In this document: positions 34,845 to 44,412 of the stretch, in pieces
How the letters are laid out: each line of letters opens with the position of its first letter
Numbering within the stretch: position 1 is the stretch's first letter
Assembly (NCBI RefSeq): GCF_001885215.1
Contig: NZ_CP018091.1
Span: 310,001 to 374,000, forward strand
Direction of reading: 5' to 3'
Length of the DNA stretch: 64,000 nucleotides
Origin: Synechococcus sp. SynAce01
Lineage (GTDB): Bacteria > Cyanobacteriota > Cyanobacteriia > PCC-6307 > Cyanobiaceae
Notes under the pieces: generated by a model
Database searches by the model: none
The model's input: only the letters and a program-made list of their open reading frames with translations
What the model was told of the DNA's origin: nothing
Made by a program: the position numbers and the translations under genes

Positions 34845-36637
34845 CACCCCGTCCGCAGCGCCCCTGCCCTGGCGAGGGGCTGGAGAAAACCGCCCAGGCT
34901 GGTTACCTTGACGGCATTGGCCTGCCCAGGAGCGTGATCGAAGCCCCAGAGCCCGCCAGTCCAGGCCCCGGCGGTGGCCCCCAGCTGCTCCTCTTCGCCG
35001 AACCCCTCCAGCGCGAGGGCCTGCTTCGTCTGCTGGGGGCCGAGGCCAGCTCGTTCCGTCTGGCCATCAGCCCCTCCGAGCTCGCGGGCGCTCCCCAGCT
35101 GGTGCTCTGGAGCCTGGCTGCACCGCTTGAGCCCGCCACCCTGTTGCGGGAACTGGAACAACTCGAGCAGCGCTGGCATCCGGCCCCCCTGCTTCTGCTC
35201 CTGCCGGCCATGCCGGCCTGCAGCCGCGACTGGTTGCTGCAATTGCCCGTGGCGGGTCTGTTGCAGCAACCCGACCCCGACCAGGTGGGCGCCGCCGTGG
35301 CCACGCTCCTGGCCGGTGGCCGGGTGCTCGACCTGCGCGGCGGCGGCAACAGCGAAGCCACCCCTGGAACCTCTGCCAAGGCAATGGGCGCGATCGGAGC
35401 GGGCCAGGGGCTGGGCCAGTCGTTGCTGCAGAGCGGCCTGCAGCAGATCGAGGCCGAGCTGCGGCTTTGCCGCCGTTGGCTCAGCCCACCACCGGAGAAC
35501 CTGCTGCTGGCGGCCTTGCTGGAAGGCCGGCTGCGGGAACTGGCGGCCGCCCGTGCCTTCCTGCTCTGGCTCTGGGGACCCCTCAGCCTGGCCTGGGGGG
35601 CACCGGAGCCGGGCGAGGTGGGGTTGCCGCAACCGCCTGCGAGTGGCAGCACGGCGATCACCCTGCGCCAGCGCACCGCCGAGGGGGTCTGGCAGGCGAT
35701 CCAGGGCCGGCTGGCCAGCGCCAGCGGCTGTGATCAGGAGGGCGGCAGTGCCCTCACATCCCAGGCCGATGGCGCCCTGTTTGCCCTGCAGGGGCTCAGC
35801 CCCGAGCGCCGCCGCGATTTGCTGATGGCCTTGCTGGGCCAACTCGATCACCTGTTGCAGCGCCTGCGCCAGGAGCGGCTGCGTGGCGACGAGCTGCAGG
35901 GTCGCTGGCTGCAACTCCAGCCCGAGCTGCGCCGCCACGCCCTGCGCCAGATGGCTGGGCCCTACGTGCAGCTGCCCCAGCAAGGGGCCTTGCTGCCGGT
36001 CGCCGACACCCTCAGCGGCCAGAGCGATCTGCTGCTCAACGATCCCGAGCTTCCCCCCTGCCTGCCGATGCTCGCGGCCCTGCTCAACGCCCAGCCCCTG
36101 CTGGTGGAGGGACGGCTGCTTGCCCCGGACGAGCCCCAGGCCCTGCTCCACCTAGAAGCTCTCGTGAGCAACTGGCTGGTGCGAACCGCCGAGCTGATCA
36201 GTGCCCAGGTGCTGGCCTGCTGCGGCGACTGGCCGGAACTGCGCCGCTACCTGCTTGTGCAGGAGCTGCTGGCCACCCGCAGCCTGGAGCGGCTGCGCAA
36301 CCAGCTCAATGCCCGTCAACGCTGGAGCGAGTGGTTCGAGCGACCGATCCAGCTCTACGAAAGCCGCCGGCTCATCTACCGCCTGGAAGGGGGATCGATC
36401 AAGCCCTTGCTGCTGACCGAACCCCGCGACCAGGAATTGCGCCAACTGGGCTGGCTGCAGCAGGCCGTCACCCTGGCGCTCGAAAGCCGCGATGCCCTCG
36501 CCCCCCAGCTCCAGGCCCTGCTGCGCCGCCTCGGCGATCTGCTTGTGGTGGTGCTCACCCAGGTGGTGGGCCGGGCGATCGGCCTGGTGGGCCGCGGCAT
36601 TCTGCAGGGCATGGGCCGCGGCATCAGCAAGCCCTGA
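34841..36637 (+). CDS. DUF3685 (Ycf55-like) protein
   Basis: Up to 598 residues, very Leu-rich. The N-terminal third looks like a receiver-type alpha/beta fold without phosphoacceptor motifs (PQLLLFAEPLQREGLLRLL...). The rest is a long helical region matching DUF3685 of cyanobacteria and red-algal plastid Ycf55. Function unknown. The TTG 34841 start overlaps the fur stop; GTG 34934 (VIEAPEP) is an alternative. A C-terminal amphipathic or membrane helix is likely (LLVVVLTQVVGRAIGLVGRG). Confidence 0.75.
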   Translation: MTPRPQRPCPGEGLEKTAQAGYLDGIGLPRSVIEAPEPASPGPGGGPQLLLFAEPLQREGLLRLLGAEASSFRLAISPSELAGAPQLVLWSLAAPLEPATLLRELEQLEQRWHPAPLLLLLPAMPACSRDWLLQLPVAGLLQQPDPDQVGAAVATLLAGGRVLDLRGGGNSEATPGTSAKAMGAIGAGQGLGQSLLQSGLQQIEAELRLCRRWLSPPPENLLLAALLEGRLRELAAARAFLLWLWGPLSLAWGAPEPGEVGLPQPPASGSTAITLRQRTAEGVWQAIQGRLASASGCDQEGGSALTSQADGALFALQGLSPERRRDLLMALLGQLDHLLQRLRQERLRGDELQGRWLQLQPELRRHALRQMAGPYVQLPQQGALLPVADTLSGQSDLLLNDPELPPCLPMLAALLNAQPLLVEGRLLAPDEPQALLHLEALVSNWLVRTAELISAQVLACCGDWPELRRYLLVQELLATRSLERLRNQLNARQRWSEWFERPIQLYESRRLIYRLEGGSIKPLLLTEPRDQELRQLGWLQQAVTLALESRDALAPQLQALLRRLGDLLVVVLTQVVGRAIGLVGRGILQGMGRGISKP

Positions 36638-36792
36638 ATGATCCAGGCCCTGGCTTCTGGCCGGGCTTCGCCGGGCCTTCTGGCGGAGAGGCGCCGGCCG
36701 GGCGTCACAATGGCTCCCATTCCCCTCTGGTTGCCCGGTTGCGCGTGCCCCCTGGTCTTGTCTCCTTCTCCAGCCAGCGGCTTGGCCAGCTG

Positions 36793-37335
36793 ATGGCCCG
36801 GCTCTCGGGCCTGCTGCTGCTGCTGCTCCTGCTGGCGGCTGCGCCGCAGGCGGCCGAGGCCGCACTCGAGACCAACAGCTACGACGGCAACATCTACGCC
36901 CTCTATGCCGGCAACGGCTCCCTGGTGCCGCCCCGCAGCAGCCTGGAGCAGGCGCTGGCTGATCACCGCGCCGCCGTGGTGGTCTATTACCTCGATGACA
37001 GCGCGGACAGCAAGCGCTTCTCGCCGGTGCTCAACGAGCTGCAGCGGCTCTGGGGGCGCAGCGTCGAGCTGATCCCCCTCACCACCGATGCGCTTCAGAA
37101 CCGTCAGGAGACGGGCCGCACCGATCCCGCCCACTACTGGAAAGGGGACATCCCCCAGGTGGTGGTGTTTGACCCCACCGGTGATGTGGTCTTCGATGAC
37201 AGCGGCCAGGTTGACATCGACGCCATCAACACAGCCCTGCGCGAGGCCACCGGCCTCGATCCGATGGCCGGCGCCGGCCTTAGCACCACCCGCAGCTTCA
37301 ACGAACTCAACAGCGAAGTGGTTCCCGCCGGCTGA
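36793..37335 (+). CDS. Thioredoxin-like thylakoid protein (PSI accumulation factor-like)
   Basis: A 180-residue protein with a signal peptide ([23 protein letters not shown]), then [28 protein letters not shown] and a thioredoxin-fold domain without a CxxC motif. The pattern matches a cyanobacterial thylakoid thioredoxin-like family that I recall being annotated as a photosystem I accumulation factor; that name is from memory and only moderately sure. A GTG start at 36745 would lengthen the signal peptide. The stop overlaps the fumC ATG by 1 nt. Confidence 0.7.
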   Translation: MARLSGLLLLLLLLAAAPQAAEAALETNSYDGNIYALYAGNGSLVPPRSSLEQALADHRAAVVVYYLDDSADSKRFSPVLNELQRLWGRSVELIPLTTDALQNRQETGRTDPAHYWKGDIPQVVVFDPTGDVVFDDSGQVDIDAINTALREATGLDPMAGAGLSTTRSFNELNSEVVPAG

Positions 37336-38765
37336 TGGGTAGCGCCAGCCCGCAGCAGCGGATCGAAACCGACAGCCTCGGGGCGATCGAGGTGCCAGCC
37401 AGCCACTACTGGGGCGCAGAGACCCAGCGCTCCATCCATTTCTTTGGCTATGGCGAGCGGATGCCGGCGGCGATCGTGCGGGCGTTCGGCCAGCTCAAGG
37501 CGGCCTGCGCCGAGGTGAATGCAGCCATGGGTCTGCTCGCCCCTGAGCAAACCGCAGCCATCGTCGCCGCGGCCGAGGAAGTGGCCAGTGGCGCCCTCGA
37601 TGGCGAATTCCCCTTGCGCGTCTGGCAGACCGGCTCCGGCACCCAGACCAACATGAACGTGAATGAGGTGATCGCCAACCGGGCGATCGAGGCGATGGGC
37701 GGCGTTCTGGGCAGCAAGACCCCGGTGCACCCCAACGACCACGTCAACCTCAGCCAGTCGAGCAACGACACCTTTCCCACCGCCCTTCATATGGCCGTGG
37801 CCGTCGAGATCGACCAAGGCCTGATCCCCGCGATCGGCGCCCTGATCGAGGCGCTGCGGCAGAAGGAAAGGGCCTTTGCCGAGGTGATCAAGGTGGGCCG
37901 CACCCATCTCCAGGACGCGGTTCCCCTCAGCCTCGGCCAGGAATTCTCCGGCTACCGGGCCCAGCTGGAGCAAGGCCTGGAGGCCGTTCAGCTGTCCCTG
38001 CCCAGGCTGCGGGAGCTGGCGATCGGCGGCACGGCGGTGGGCACGGGCCTCAACGCCCCCGCCGGCTTCGGTGAGGCGGTGGCGGAGCGGCTGAGCCAGC
38101 GGCTGGGGCTCCCTTTTGGCAGTGCTCCGAACAAATTCCAGGCCCTCGCCGGCCACGAACCGCTGGCCGTCACCCACGGCGCCTTCACGGTGCTGGCCGG
38201 CTCGCTCCTGAAGATCGCCAACGACATCCGTTGGCTGGGCAGCGGCCCGCGCTGCGGCCTCGGCGAACTGGTGTTGCCGGAGAACGAACCGGGCTCCAGC
38301 ATCATGCCGGGCAAGGTCAATCCCACCCAGTGCGAAAGCCTCACCATGGTGGCCATTCAGGTGATGGGCAACAACACAGCGGTGCAATTCGCCGCCAGCC
38401 AGGGAAACTTCGAACTCAACGTTTTCAAGCCCCTGCTGGCCCACAACCTGCTGGAGAGCTGCGCCCTGCTCTGCGGGGCCTGCAACGGCTTCCGCCGCTT
38501 CTGCATTGAGGGGCTTGTGGCCAACACCGCCCGCATCGAGACGCTTCTTGATCAGAGCCTGATGCTGGTCACGGCCCTGACACCGGCGATCGGCTACGAC
38601 CGGGCCTGCCAGATCGCCAACCATGCCCACCAGAACGGGCTCAGCCTGCGGGAGTCCGCCCTGTTGATCGGCCAGATCAGCGCCGAGCAGTTCGACCACT
38701 GGGTGCAGCCCAAGCAGATGGTGATCAGCGCACCCACCCGGCTCACAAGCCAGGAGGGCCACTGA
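37335..38765 (+). CDS. fumC: Class II fumarate hydratase
   Basis: A 476-residue enzyme interconverting fumarate and malate, iron-independent. The signature [11 protein letters not shown] is present, as are [17 protein letters not shown] and [15 protein letters not shown], which favour fumarase C over aspartase or argininosuccinate lyase. The ATG overlaps the preceding stop by 1 nt, so translational coupling is likely. Confidence 0.95.
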   Translation: MGSASPQQRIETDSLGAIEVPASHYWGAETQRSIHFFGYGERMPAAIVRAFGQLKAACAEVNAAMGLLAPEQTAAIVAAAEEVASGALDGEFPLRVWQTGSGTQTNMNVNEVIANRAIEAMGGVLGSKTPVHPNDHVNLSQSSNDTFPTALHMAVAVEIDQGLIPAIGALIEALRQKERAFAEVIKVGRTHLQDAVPLSLGQEFSGYRAQLEQGLEAVQLSLPRLRELAIGGTAVGTGLNAPAGFGEAVAERLSQRLGLPFGSAPNKFQALAGHEPLAVTHGAFTVLAGSLLKIANDIRWLGSGPRCGLGELVLPENEPGSSIMPGKVNPTQCESLTMVAIQVMGNNTAVQFAASQGNFELNVFKPLLAHNLLESCALLCGACNGFRRFCIEGLVANTARIETLLDQSLMLVTALTPAIGYDRACQIANHAHQNGLSLRESALLIGQISAEQFDHWVQPKQMVISAPTRLTSQEGH

Positions 38766-38831
38766 CCCAAAGCCAGGCCCCTGGCAGCGGCCTGACAGGG
38801 ACAGGAGTTGGGGCTGGTGGTTCCATCACCC

Positions 38832-39407
38832 ATGACAGAATCCGTTCGGTCGATTCGTCTTCACCCTTTCATGTCGATTTGCCCGGTGCCTCGCCTTCGC
38901 ATGGGCCTGCTCGCAGGGGCAGCCCTGATCGCCGTTGCCTTGCCAGCGGACGGGGTCGCCCAGACCCCGACAATGCAGGCACCGGCTGAGAAGACCGCAG
39001 AAACGCTCATTTACAAGCTCGAGACCACCTGCAGCCTCAAAGGTGCCGAGCCGGTCGACTGCACCGTCGATGCGATCGACACTGGAGACGCCACGGTGTA
39101 TCGCCATCAGATCGGCTCGCGCTCGGAAACGATCCGCATCAGCGAAGAACCGATCCGGATGTCCCGCTGGATGCCCGCTGGCAAGCAGTGGGTTTCGCTC
39201 GAGCAGGCCGGTGCCCGACTCTCCACCAACACGATCTGCTTCAACGGCCTCGATCTCTGTGTGGTGAACCCCAACTACCTCAACAGCATCACCGAAGACA
39301 ATCCCACCGCCATGGACGGCAGGGATCTGGTGCGGGTCTTCTTCGCTGAGGATGGGCGCATCAACACCACCTGCTACGACGAAGGCTGCGAGCGGATCAA
39401 GAAATGA
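38832..39407 (+). CDS. Exported hypothetical protein
   Basis: A 191-residue protein with an N-terminal signal peptide; the hydrophobic core (MGLLAGAALIAVALPADGVAQ) starts about residue 22. Four to six Cys suggest disulfides in the periplasm. No known domain is recognised. ATG 38832 is used; ATG 38871 gives a more normal signal length. Its TGA overlaps the ATG of the next exported protein (ATGA at 39404). Confidence 0.7.
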   Translation: MTESVRSIRLHPFMSICPVPRLRMGLLAGAALIAVALPADGVAQTPTMQAPAEKTAETLIYKLETTCSLKGAEPVDCTVDAIDTGDATVYRHQIGSRSETIRISEEPIRMSRWMPAGKQWVSLEQAGARLSTNTICFNGLDLCVVNPNYLNSITEDNPTAMDGRDLVRVFFAEDGRINTTCYDEGCERIKK

Positions 39408-40374
39408 AGCTATTCAATGGACTGGGCAGCGTGATGCTCAGCGGTCTTCTGCTCGTCCCGGCCGGGGCAGGCCTGGCCGTTGATCGATCGTCCCACCTGA
39501 GCCTGCCAGGGGTGGCCAGTGACAGGCCTGAAACGGCTGAATCCAGCAGCTCCAGCACCACCTGATCGCCAGGGGCGGTGGCGGCCGGGGAGGCGGTGGA
39601 CGGGGCGGCAGCCGAGGTAGCCGGGGCGGAAGCGGCGGCCGGTCCAGGGGATCCGGGAGTGGCTCCCGCACGGGATTCCACCAGGCCAGCGGATCGCTCA
39701 ACCGCGGATCCTCCAGGCCCAGCGGCGGCTGGAACAACAAAGTGAGCAGCGGCAATCGCGGCAGCAGTGGCAACCGGCCCAGCCTCAATCGCCCCAGTGG
39801 CAACAACCGCCCCAGCACCGGTAGCCGCAACTCCAACCGTCAGGGCAATCGCGGGCAGAACGCCAACTTGAACCGGAATGTCAACCGGAATGTGAGTCGG
39901 AACGTCAACCGCAACGTCAACCGCAACAACAACTGGAACGGTCGACGGGTGAACGTCAACAACGTCAACGTGCGGCCAGGCTGGGCCAGGCCGGGTTGGG
40001 GCGTTGCCCGGCCCTGGAACCACGGCTGGTATGGCGGCTGGTCCACCCCGTCTTGGGGCTGGTGGGGTGCAAGGGCGGCTACGTGGGGGGTCGGGACCCT
40101 GGCCACCGCAGCGATCATCAACAATGCCGTCGATAACGCCGTCTCCAGCAACCAGACCTACATCGTTGTGCCCAACAGCGATTACCAGTTGCTTTATGGC
40201 AGCGTGCAGCCCTCCGGCACCGATGTGGTCAGCTTCGCGGTAAATGAAAACGGTGAGACCTACCAACTCTCAGCCGATTGCAATGCCGGATTGATCGACG
40301 GCCAGGAGCCGCAGAGTGCCGATGAAGCCGAACTGCTCAATGCCGCCTGTCAGGTGGCCTTCGGCTCGGCCTGA
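39404..40374 (+). pseudogene. Gly/Asn-rich exported protein with apparent frameshift
   Basis: ATG 39404, in an ATGA overlap, opens a signal peptide (MKLFNGLGSVMLSGLLLVPAG) that stops after 53 codons. Near 39540 the adjacent frame continues as QQLQHHLIARGGGGRGGG, then Ser/Arg/Gly-rich, then NRNVNRNVSRNVNRNVNR repeats, a Trp/Gly-rich hydrophobic stretch, and a globular C-terminus (SNQTYIVVPNSDYQLLYG...) to 40374. One missing base near 39540 (GCTGAATCC read as GCTGAAATCC) would join them into about 323 residues. A separate start at GTG 39742 would give an unexported 210-residue protein. True mutation versus assembly error cannot be told. Confidence 0.6.
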
Positions 40375-40384
40375 TTGAAATCCT

Positions 40385-40414
40385 GATCCGGGGCCAGAGG
40401 CTCTGCCCTGGATC
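40385..40414 (+). terminator. Stem-loop between exported protein and F420-ligase-like gene
   Basis: GATCC-G-GGGC-C-AGA pairs with TCT-GCCC-T-GGATC (one bulged C, one G-U) around a 3-nt loop. There is no T run after it, so it may be a weak terminator or an RNA-processing hairpin rather than a strong intrinsic terminator. Confidence 0.4.
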
Positions 40415-40461
40415 GGGCCAACGCTTACGCTCCCGCTGATTCCGGTTGCGCCAGTTCCGCT

Positions 40462-41664
40462 TTGCCCTTCCTGTCTTCACTGTTCTCGGTCGCCTTGATC
40501 AGCGCCGGCTTCTTCGGCCTTGCCCTCCTCTGGCTGGAGTTGCGACACCGGTTGCGGCCCGCCTCTCCCTTGCGTCTCTCCGTCGCCGACTGGTCCGTGA
40601 CCACGGGCGCCAGCGAAGCGCTGGTGGAGGGGCTGGTGAGGATCCATAACCCCCATGCCCGCATGGAAGTGATGGTGCCGGAGCTGCTGCTCAAGCCCAC
40701 CCTGCTGGGACGCGCCAACCTCGCCGGGCTGCAGCTCTCCACCGAGGTTCTGGCCGAGCATCCCGATGAAAAGGCCCGCCCGGACGGCTATTGGGCCGCC
40801 TACATCGTCAAAGGAAAAAAAACCACCCAGGCCAGGCTGCGCCTCCACATCAAGGCGCCAGCCGGAGCCAATGCAGCCGGAACCAATCTCGCGGCCCTGC
40901 TCGACACCCTCTGGCTGGAGATCCTCTGGATCAACTACGGCCCCTTCGGCCGCCTGCAACGCCGCGATGGTGTGCTGGTCCCGCTGCGCAAGCCCGAACC
41001 GCTCGATCCCGGCACCGCCCCCTGGCGGCAGGGGGAAGGCTGCTCGGTGTTGCCGGTGCCCACCCACTTGCTCGGGGTGCTCGACGATCCAGCCGAGGTC
41101 TTGCGCCGTTATGCCGGCGGAGTGCTCCGGGCCGGGGACATCCTCACCATCGGTGAAACGCCCCTGGCGGTGATGCAGGGCCGTTACAACCATCCCGCCA
41201 TGGTCGAGCCCTCCGGCCTGGCCCGGCTGCTCTGCCGCGCCTTCCATCCCACCAGCAGCCTGGCTACAGCCTGCGGACTGCAGACCCTGATCGACGACGT
41301 CGGTCCAGCCCAGGTGCTCGTGGCCTGGCTGGCCGGGCTGGTGCTGAAGATTCTGGGTAGCAAAGGCTGGTTCTACCGCCTGGCCGGGGAGCAGGCCCGG
41401 CTGATCGATGACATCACGGGCACCACGCCCCCCTACGACCAGACGATCGTGCTGGGCCCCAGCCAGCCCGAACAAACCTGCCGCGAACTCGCCGCCGCCC
41501 TCGGGGTGCCGGTGGCGGTGGTTGATGTCAACGACCTCGGCCGGGTCAAGGTGCTCGCCTCCAGTGAGGGCTGCGATGAAGGGCTGCTGCTGCGAGCCCT
41601 TCGGCCCAATCCGGCCGGCAACGCCAACGAGCGCACGCCGCTGGTGGTGGTGCGGCCGGCCTGA
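40462..41664 (+). CDS. F420-0:gamma-glutamyl ligase-like membrane-anchored protein
   Basis: A 400-residue protein with an N-terminal membrane segment (residues about 3-22), a beta-rich middle, and a C-terminal domain beginning LGVLDDPAEVLRRY, with LRAGDILTIGETPLAVMQGRY resembling CofE-like F420 gamma-glutamyl ligases. The start is TTG 40462. Cofactor F420 synthesis is not generally established in these cyanobacteria, so the true substrate may differ. Confidence 0.65.
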   Translation: MPFLSSLFSVALISAGFFGLALLWLELRHRLRPASPLRLSVADWSVTTGASEALVEGLVRIHNPHARMEVMVPELLLKPTLLGRANLAGLQLSTEVLAEHPDEKARPDGYWAAYIVKGKKTTQARLRLHIKAPAGANAAGTNLAALLDTLWLEILWINYGPFGRLQRRDGVLVPLRKPEPLDPGTAPWRQGEGCSVLPVPTHLLGVLDDPAEVLRRYAGGVLRAGDILTIGETPLAVMQGRYNHPAMVEPSGLARLLCRAFHPTSSLATACGLQTLIDDVGPAQVLVAWLAGLVLKILGSKGWFYRLAGEQARLIDDITGTTPPYDQTIVLGPSQPEQTCRELAAALGVPVAVVDVNDLGRVKVLASSEGCDEGLLLRALRPNPAGNANERTPLVVVRPA

Positions 41665-41715
41665 GCTGCGGCAAGCAGGGGGCTGCCGATACAGTTCAAG
41701 TAGTGGACGTATTTT

Positions 41716-42837
41716 GTGCATCACCCATCCCCCCATGGAACTTCGGGAGGTGATTCACCCGCCCAGTCTTCGGATCTCAGGATTGAGCCGTTGCAGGGCT
41801 GGACTCTGCCCCTGCTCCAGTCCGCCGCATTTGTCGATCTGCAGCCGCTGCTGCAGCGGTCGCTGCTGCTGAAGCAACCGGAGCGCCTGCTCAGTGCCCT
41901 GGTCAGCCGGCCTCCGCTGGCCCCTGAGATTCTCCTGGCCTTCCTGAACCCCCAGAAGATTCTGGGTCTCGTCGTCGTGCGCCGCCTCAATCGCAGCGGC
42001 AGCTGCTGGGGGATCGAGCAGTTGAGGGTCTGCGAGCAGGCCCTCGAGGAGCCAGGCAATCCCAGCGAGCGGCAGGTGGAAGCCGCCATGCTCAAGGAAG
42101 CCCTGCATGGTCGTTTGGGAGCGACCAGCTGGATGGCTTCCGCCGGCACCTGCCAGCTCGATCGCCTCGCCCTGCTGCGGGAACAGGGGTTTCAACCGCT
42201 GCGCCAACAGACCATCTGGACGTGGCGAGCGGCTCGGCTGCAGGCAGGGGCCGATGGCCTTCCCGCCGACCTCCAGCTCAGCTCCTTGAACAGGCGCACC
42301 GCTCCCCTGCTCTGGCATCTGGAGCAGGCGGCCTGCCCGGCCCAGCTGCGCCAACTTCTGGATCGTCGCTGCGAAGACCTGCTGGATCAGACCCAGGGCA
42401 CTGGCCTGCTCTGGGTCGACCCCACACGTCAACAGGCAGTGGCTGGCGTTCGCCGTCTCCGCCGGCATGGTCAGGCCCCGCACGAGCTGGAAGTGACCCT
42501 CCATCCCGGCTGGTCCCATCTGCTGGGAGCGCCCCTGGCTCGCATGCTGGCCCAGGTGGCAGCAGGGGCCCATCAGGTGCGGCTGCGCAGTGACACCAAC
42601 GACAGCGACCGGGGCCGCTGGCTGCAGGACCTCGGCGCCGTTGCCGAGGGTGAGGAATTGTTGATGGGCCGCAGCGTCTGGCGGCGCCAGGAGCATCTGG
42701 AGCGAACCGCCGCCTCCCGCTGGCGGTTCGACACCGTGCTCGAACCGTTCAAGCCCCGCCGCAGGCCAGTCCCGACGCCGTTGTTGCCCAACCATGGACT
42801 TCGCCGTGAATCCGCCGTGCTCAGCTCCAGCCGTTGA
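41716..42837 (+). CDS. Hypothetical protein, possibly GNAT-like
   Basis: A 373-residue soluble protein, rich in Leu, Arg and Gln. Segments such as ILGLVVVRRLNRSGSCWGIEQLRV and LLWVDPTRQQAVAGVRRLRRHG resemble the beta-strand pair of GNAT acetyltransferases, but no clear acetyl-CoA loop is seen. The start is GTG 41716. It is followed with overlap by yqgF (TTG 42834 start possible), in a tight cluster with DUF3727, yqeG and proB. Confidence 0.6.
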   Translation: MHHPSPHGTSGGDSPAQSSDLRIEPLQGWTLPLLQSAAFVDLQPLLQRSLLLKQPERLLSALVSRPPLAPEILLAFLNPQKILGLVVVRRLNRSGSCWGIEQLRVCEQALEEPGNPSERQVEAAMLKEALHGRLGATSWMASAGTCQLDRLALLREQGFQPLRQQTIWTWRAARLQAGADGLPADLQLSSLNRRTAPLLWHLEQAACPAQLRQLLDRRCEDLLDQTQGTGLLWVDPTRQQAVAGVRRLRRHGQAPHELEVTLHPGWSHLLGAPLARMLAQVAAGAHQVRLRSDTNDSDRGRWLQDLGAVAEGEELLMGRSVWRRQEHLERTAASRWRFDTVLEPFKPRRRPVPTPLLPNHGLRRESAVLSSSR

Positions 42838-42866
42838 GCCCTGCTCAGCCCCCCCGGCCCCGTTCC

Positions 42867-43346
42867 ATGCTCGCCTTTGATGTAGGGCGCCGGCGCATCG
42901 GTCTGGCCGGCTGTGATCCCCTGGGGCTGTGTGTCAGCCGTTTGCCCCCCCTGCTGCGGGGCCCCTTCAACCGCGACCTGCTGGTGCTGCGGCCCCTGAT
43001 TCAGCAACGCCAGGTCAGCGCCCTGGTTGTGGGACTCCCCCTCGATGAGCGCCAGCAGACAACAGCCCAGGCCGTGCACTGCCGCCGCTATGGCCTGGCG
43101 TTAGCCCAGGCACTGAGCCTGCCCCTGGCCTGGGTGAACGAACACAGCAGCAGCTGGGCAGCCGGCGAGCGCCACGGCCTGCATGGCGATCGCAGTGGAC
43201 GTTTAGATTCAGCCGTAGCGGCTTTGCTGCTTGAGCAGTGGCTACTGGAAGGTCCTGAACCCCAGACACAAGGCCTCTCCACCGGGCTCAAGAGCCAGCC
43301 GGCCGATGCTGAGACATCCTTAAGGGGTCTGCCCCATCCACCATGA
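42867..43346 (+). CDS. YqgF/RuvX-family RNase H-fold nuclease
   Basis: A 159-residue protein with MLAFDVGRRRIGLAGCD (catalytic Asp), VVGLPLDER, WVNEHSSSWAA and DSAVAALLLEQWL (second Asp). This matches the YqgF group, pre-16S rRNA nucleases or Holliday-junction-resolvase-like proteins. Compared with YqgF the first motif is normal; the region after GLP is shorter. TTG 42834 would add 11 residues. It ends 4 nt into the next ATG. Confidence 0.75.
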   Translation: MLAFDVGRRRIGLAGCDPLGLCVSRLPPLLRGPFNRDLLVLRPLIQQRQVSALVVGLPLDERQQTTAQAVHCRRYGLALAQALSLPLAWVNEHSSSWAAGERHGLHGDRSGRLDSAVAALLLEQWLLEGPEPQTQGLSTGLKSQPADAETSLRGLPHPP

Positions 43347-43900
43347 CTGCCGAAGGACCGACGATCACAGAATCCGGGGACGTCCCCACCGTGAACGTCC
43401 GCGACAGCCATGACCGCCAACTGCTCTGCTTTCTGGAGCAGCTGATCCCCCTGGACGGTCAGGATTACGCCCTGCTCACCCCGGTGGACACCCCGGTCTG
43501 CCTGTTCAGGATGCAGGGGGATGAGGAGCCCGAGCTGATCGACACGATCGATGCCAGCGAGCCGATCCTGTCGGTGGCCGATGTGGTGCTGCAGGAACAT
43601 GACCTGGTCCTGGTGCGCTCCGCCGTCACCCTCACCGTCAGTGGCGAACTGGAAGAGCCCGACCCCGATGATCTCGACGACGAGGATGGGGAAAGCGAAG
43701 ACGACACCGACACCTACGAACTCCTGGTGAGTTTCATGGTCGATAACGGTGAATACGGCCTCTACATTCCCCTTGATCCGTTCTTCGTGGTCGCCAAGAT
43801 GCAGGGCAGTGGCGAAGGAATCGTGGTTGAAGGTGAAGAATTCGAGCGAATTCAGCCGCGCATCGAGAACGAGCTCGATGAACGGGAGCTGGCGGGGTGA
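43343..43900 (+). CDS. DUF3727 protein
   Basis: A 185-residue acidic protein of the cyanobacterial/plastid DUF3727 (DUF1292-like) family, with DSHDRQLLCFLEQLIPLDGQDYALLTPVD and a very acidic stretch in the middle (EEPDPDDLDDEDGESEDDTD). Function unknown. ATG 43343 overlaps the yqgF stop and its own stop overlaps GTG 43897 of yqeG. Confidence 0.85.
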   Translation: MTAEGPTITESGDVPTVNVRDSHDRQLLCFLEQLIPLDGQDYALLTPVDTPVCLFRMQGDEEPELIDTIDASEPILSVADVVLQEHDLVLVRSAVTLTVSGELEEPDPDDLDDEDGESEDDTDTYELLVSFMVDNGEYGLYIPLDPFFVVAKMQGSGEGIVVEGEEFERIQPRIENELDERELAG

Positions 43901-44412
43901 GACTCCAGCGCCTGCTCCAACCCAGCTGGATGCTCGATACCAGCCTGGCAGAACTGCCACTGGAGCGCCTGTTCCAGGGGAGGATCAAGGCGCTGATCCT
44001 GGATGTTGACCGCACCCTGCTGCCCCGCCACAAAGCTGAACTGCCGCCGCTGATGGAGCAGTGGCTGCGCCGGGCCCAGCAGACCATGCGTCTGCACCTG
44101 TTCAGCAACAACCCCTCAAAGCGCCGCATCGGTGCGGTGGCTGAACGTCTTGATCTGCCCTTCACCACATCAGCTGGCAAGCCGCGTCGCCGCGCCCTGC
44201 GCAAGGTGCTGGCCGAGCTGGGCCTTCCTCCCAACCAAGTGGCCATGGTGGGCGACCGGTTGTTCACCGACGTGCTGGCCGGCAACCGACTCGGCCTGTT
44301 CACCGTGCTGGTGAAGCCCGTTGACCCCCAGGGCCAACCCTGCCAGCGCGACCACCTGCAACGGGCGGAGTTGCGCCTGGCCCGCTGGATCAGCACCCGC
44401 CTGGACCGATGA
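43897..44412 (+). CDS. YqeG-family HAD phosphatase
   Basis: A 171-residue HAD IIIA phosphatase. The first motif LILDVDRTLLP holds the nucleophile Asp, FSNNPSKRR the second motif, and KPRRRAL...MVGDRLFTDVLAGNRLG the third and fourth. Related plant proteins dephosphorylate phosphatidylglycerol phosphate. GTG 43897 and the stop both overlap neighbours by 4 bp, so this is one operon with proB. Confidence 0.9.
   Translation: MRLQRLLQPSWMLDTSLAELPLERLFQGRIKALILDVDRTLLPRHKAELPPLMEQWLRRAQQTMRLHLFSNNPSKRRIGAVAERLDLPFTTSAGKPRRRALRKVLAELGLPPNQVAMVGDRLFTDVLAGNRLGLFTVLVKPVDPQGQPCQRDHLQRAELRLARWISTRLDR

Noticed and set aside
37134-38762. Long minus-strand open frame opposite fumC
   Set aside because: No recognisable domain; fumC on the plus strand is certain.
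39397-40266. Minus-strand open frame opposite the Gly/Asn-rich gene
   Set aside because: Pro/Ala/Val repeats mirror the plus-strand repeat; the plus strand has a globular, sensible C-terminus.
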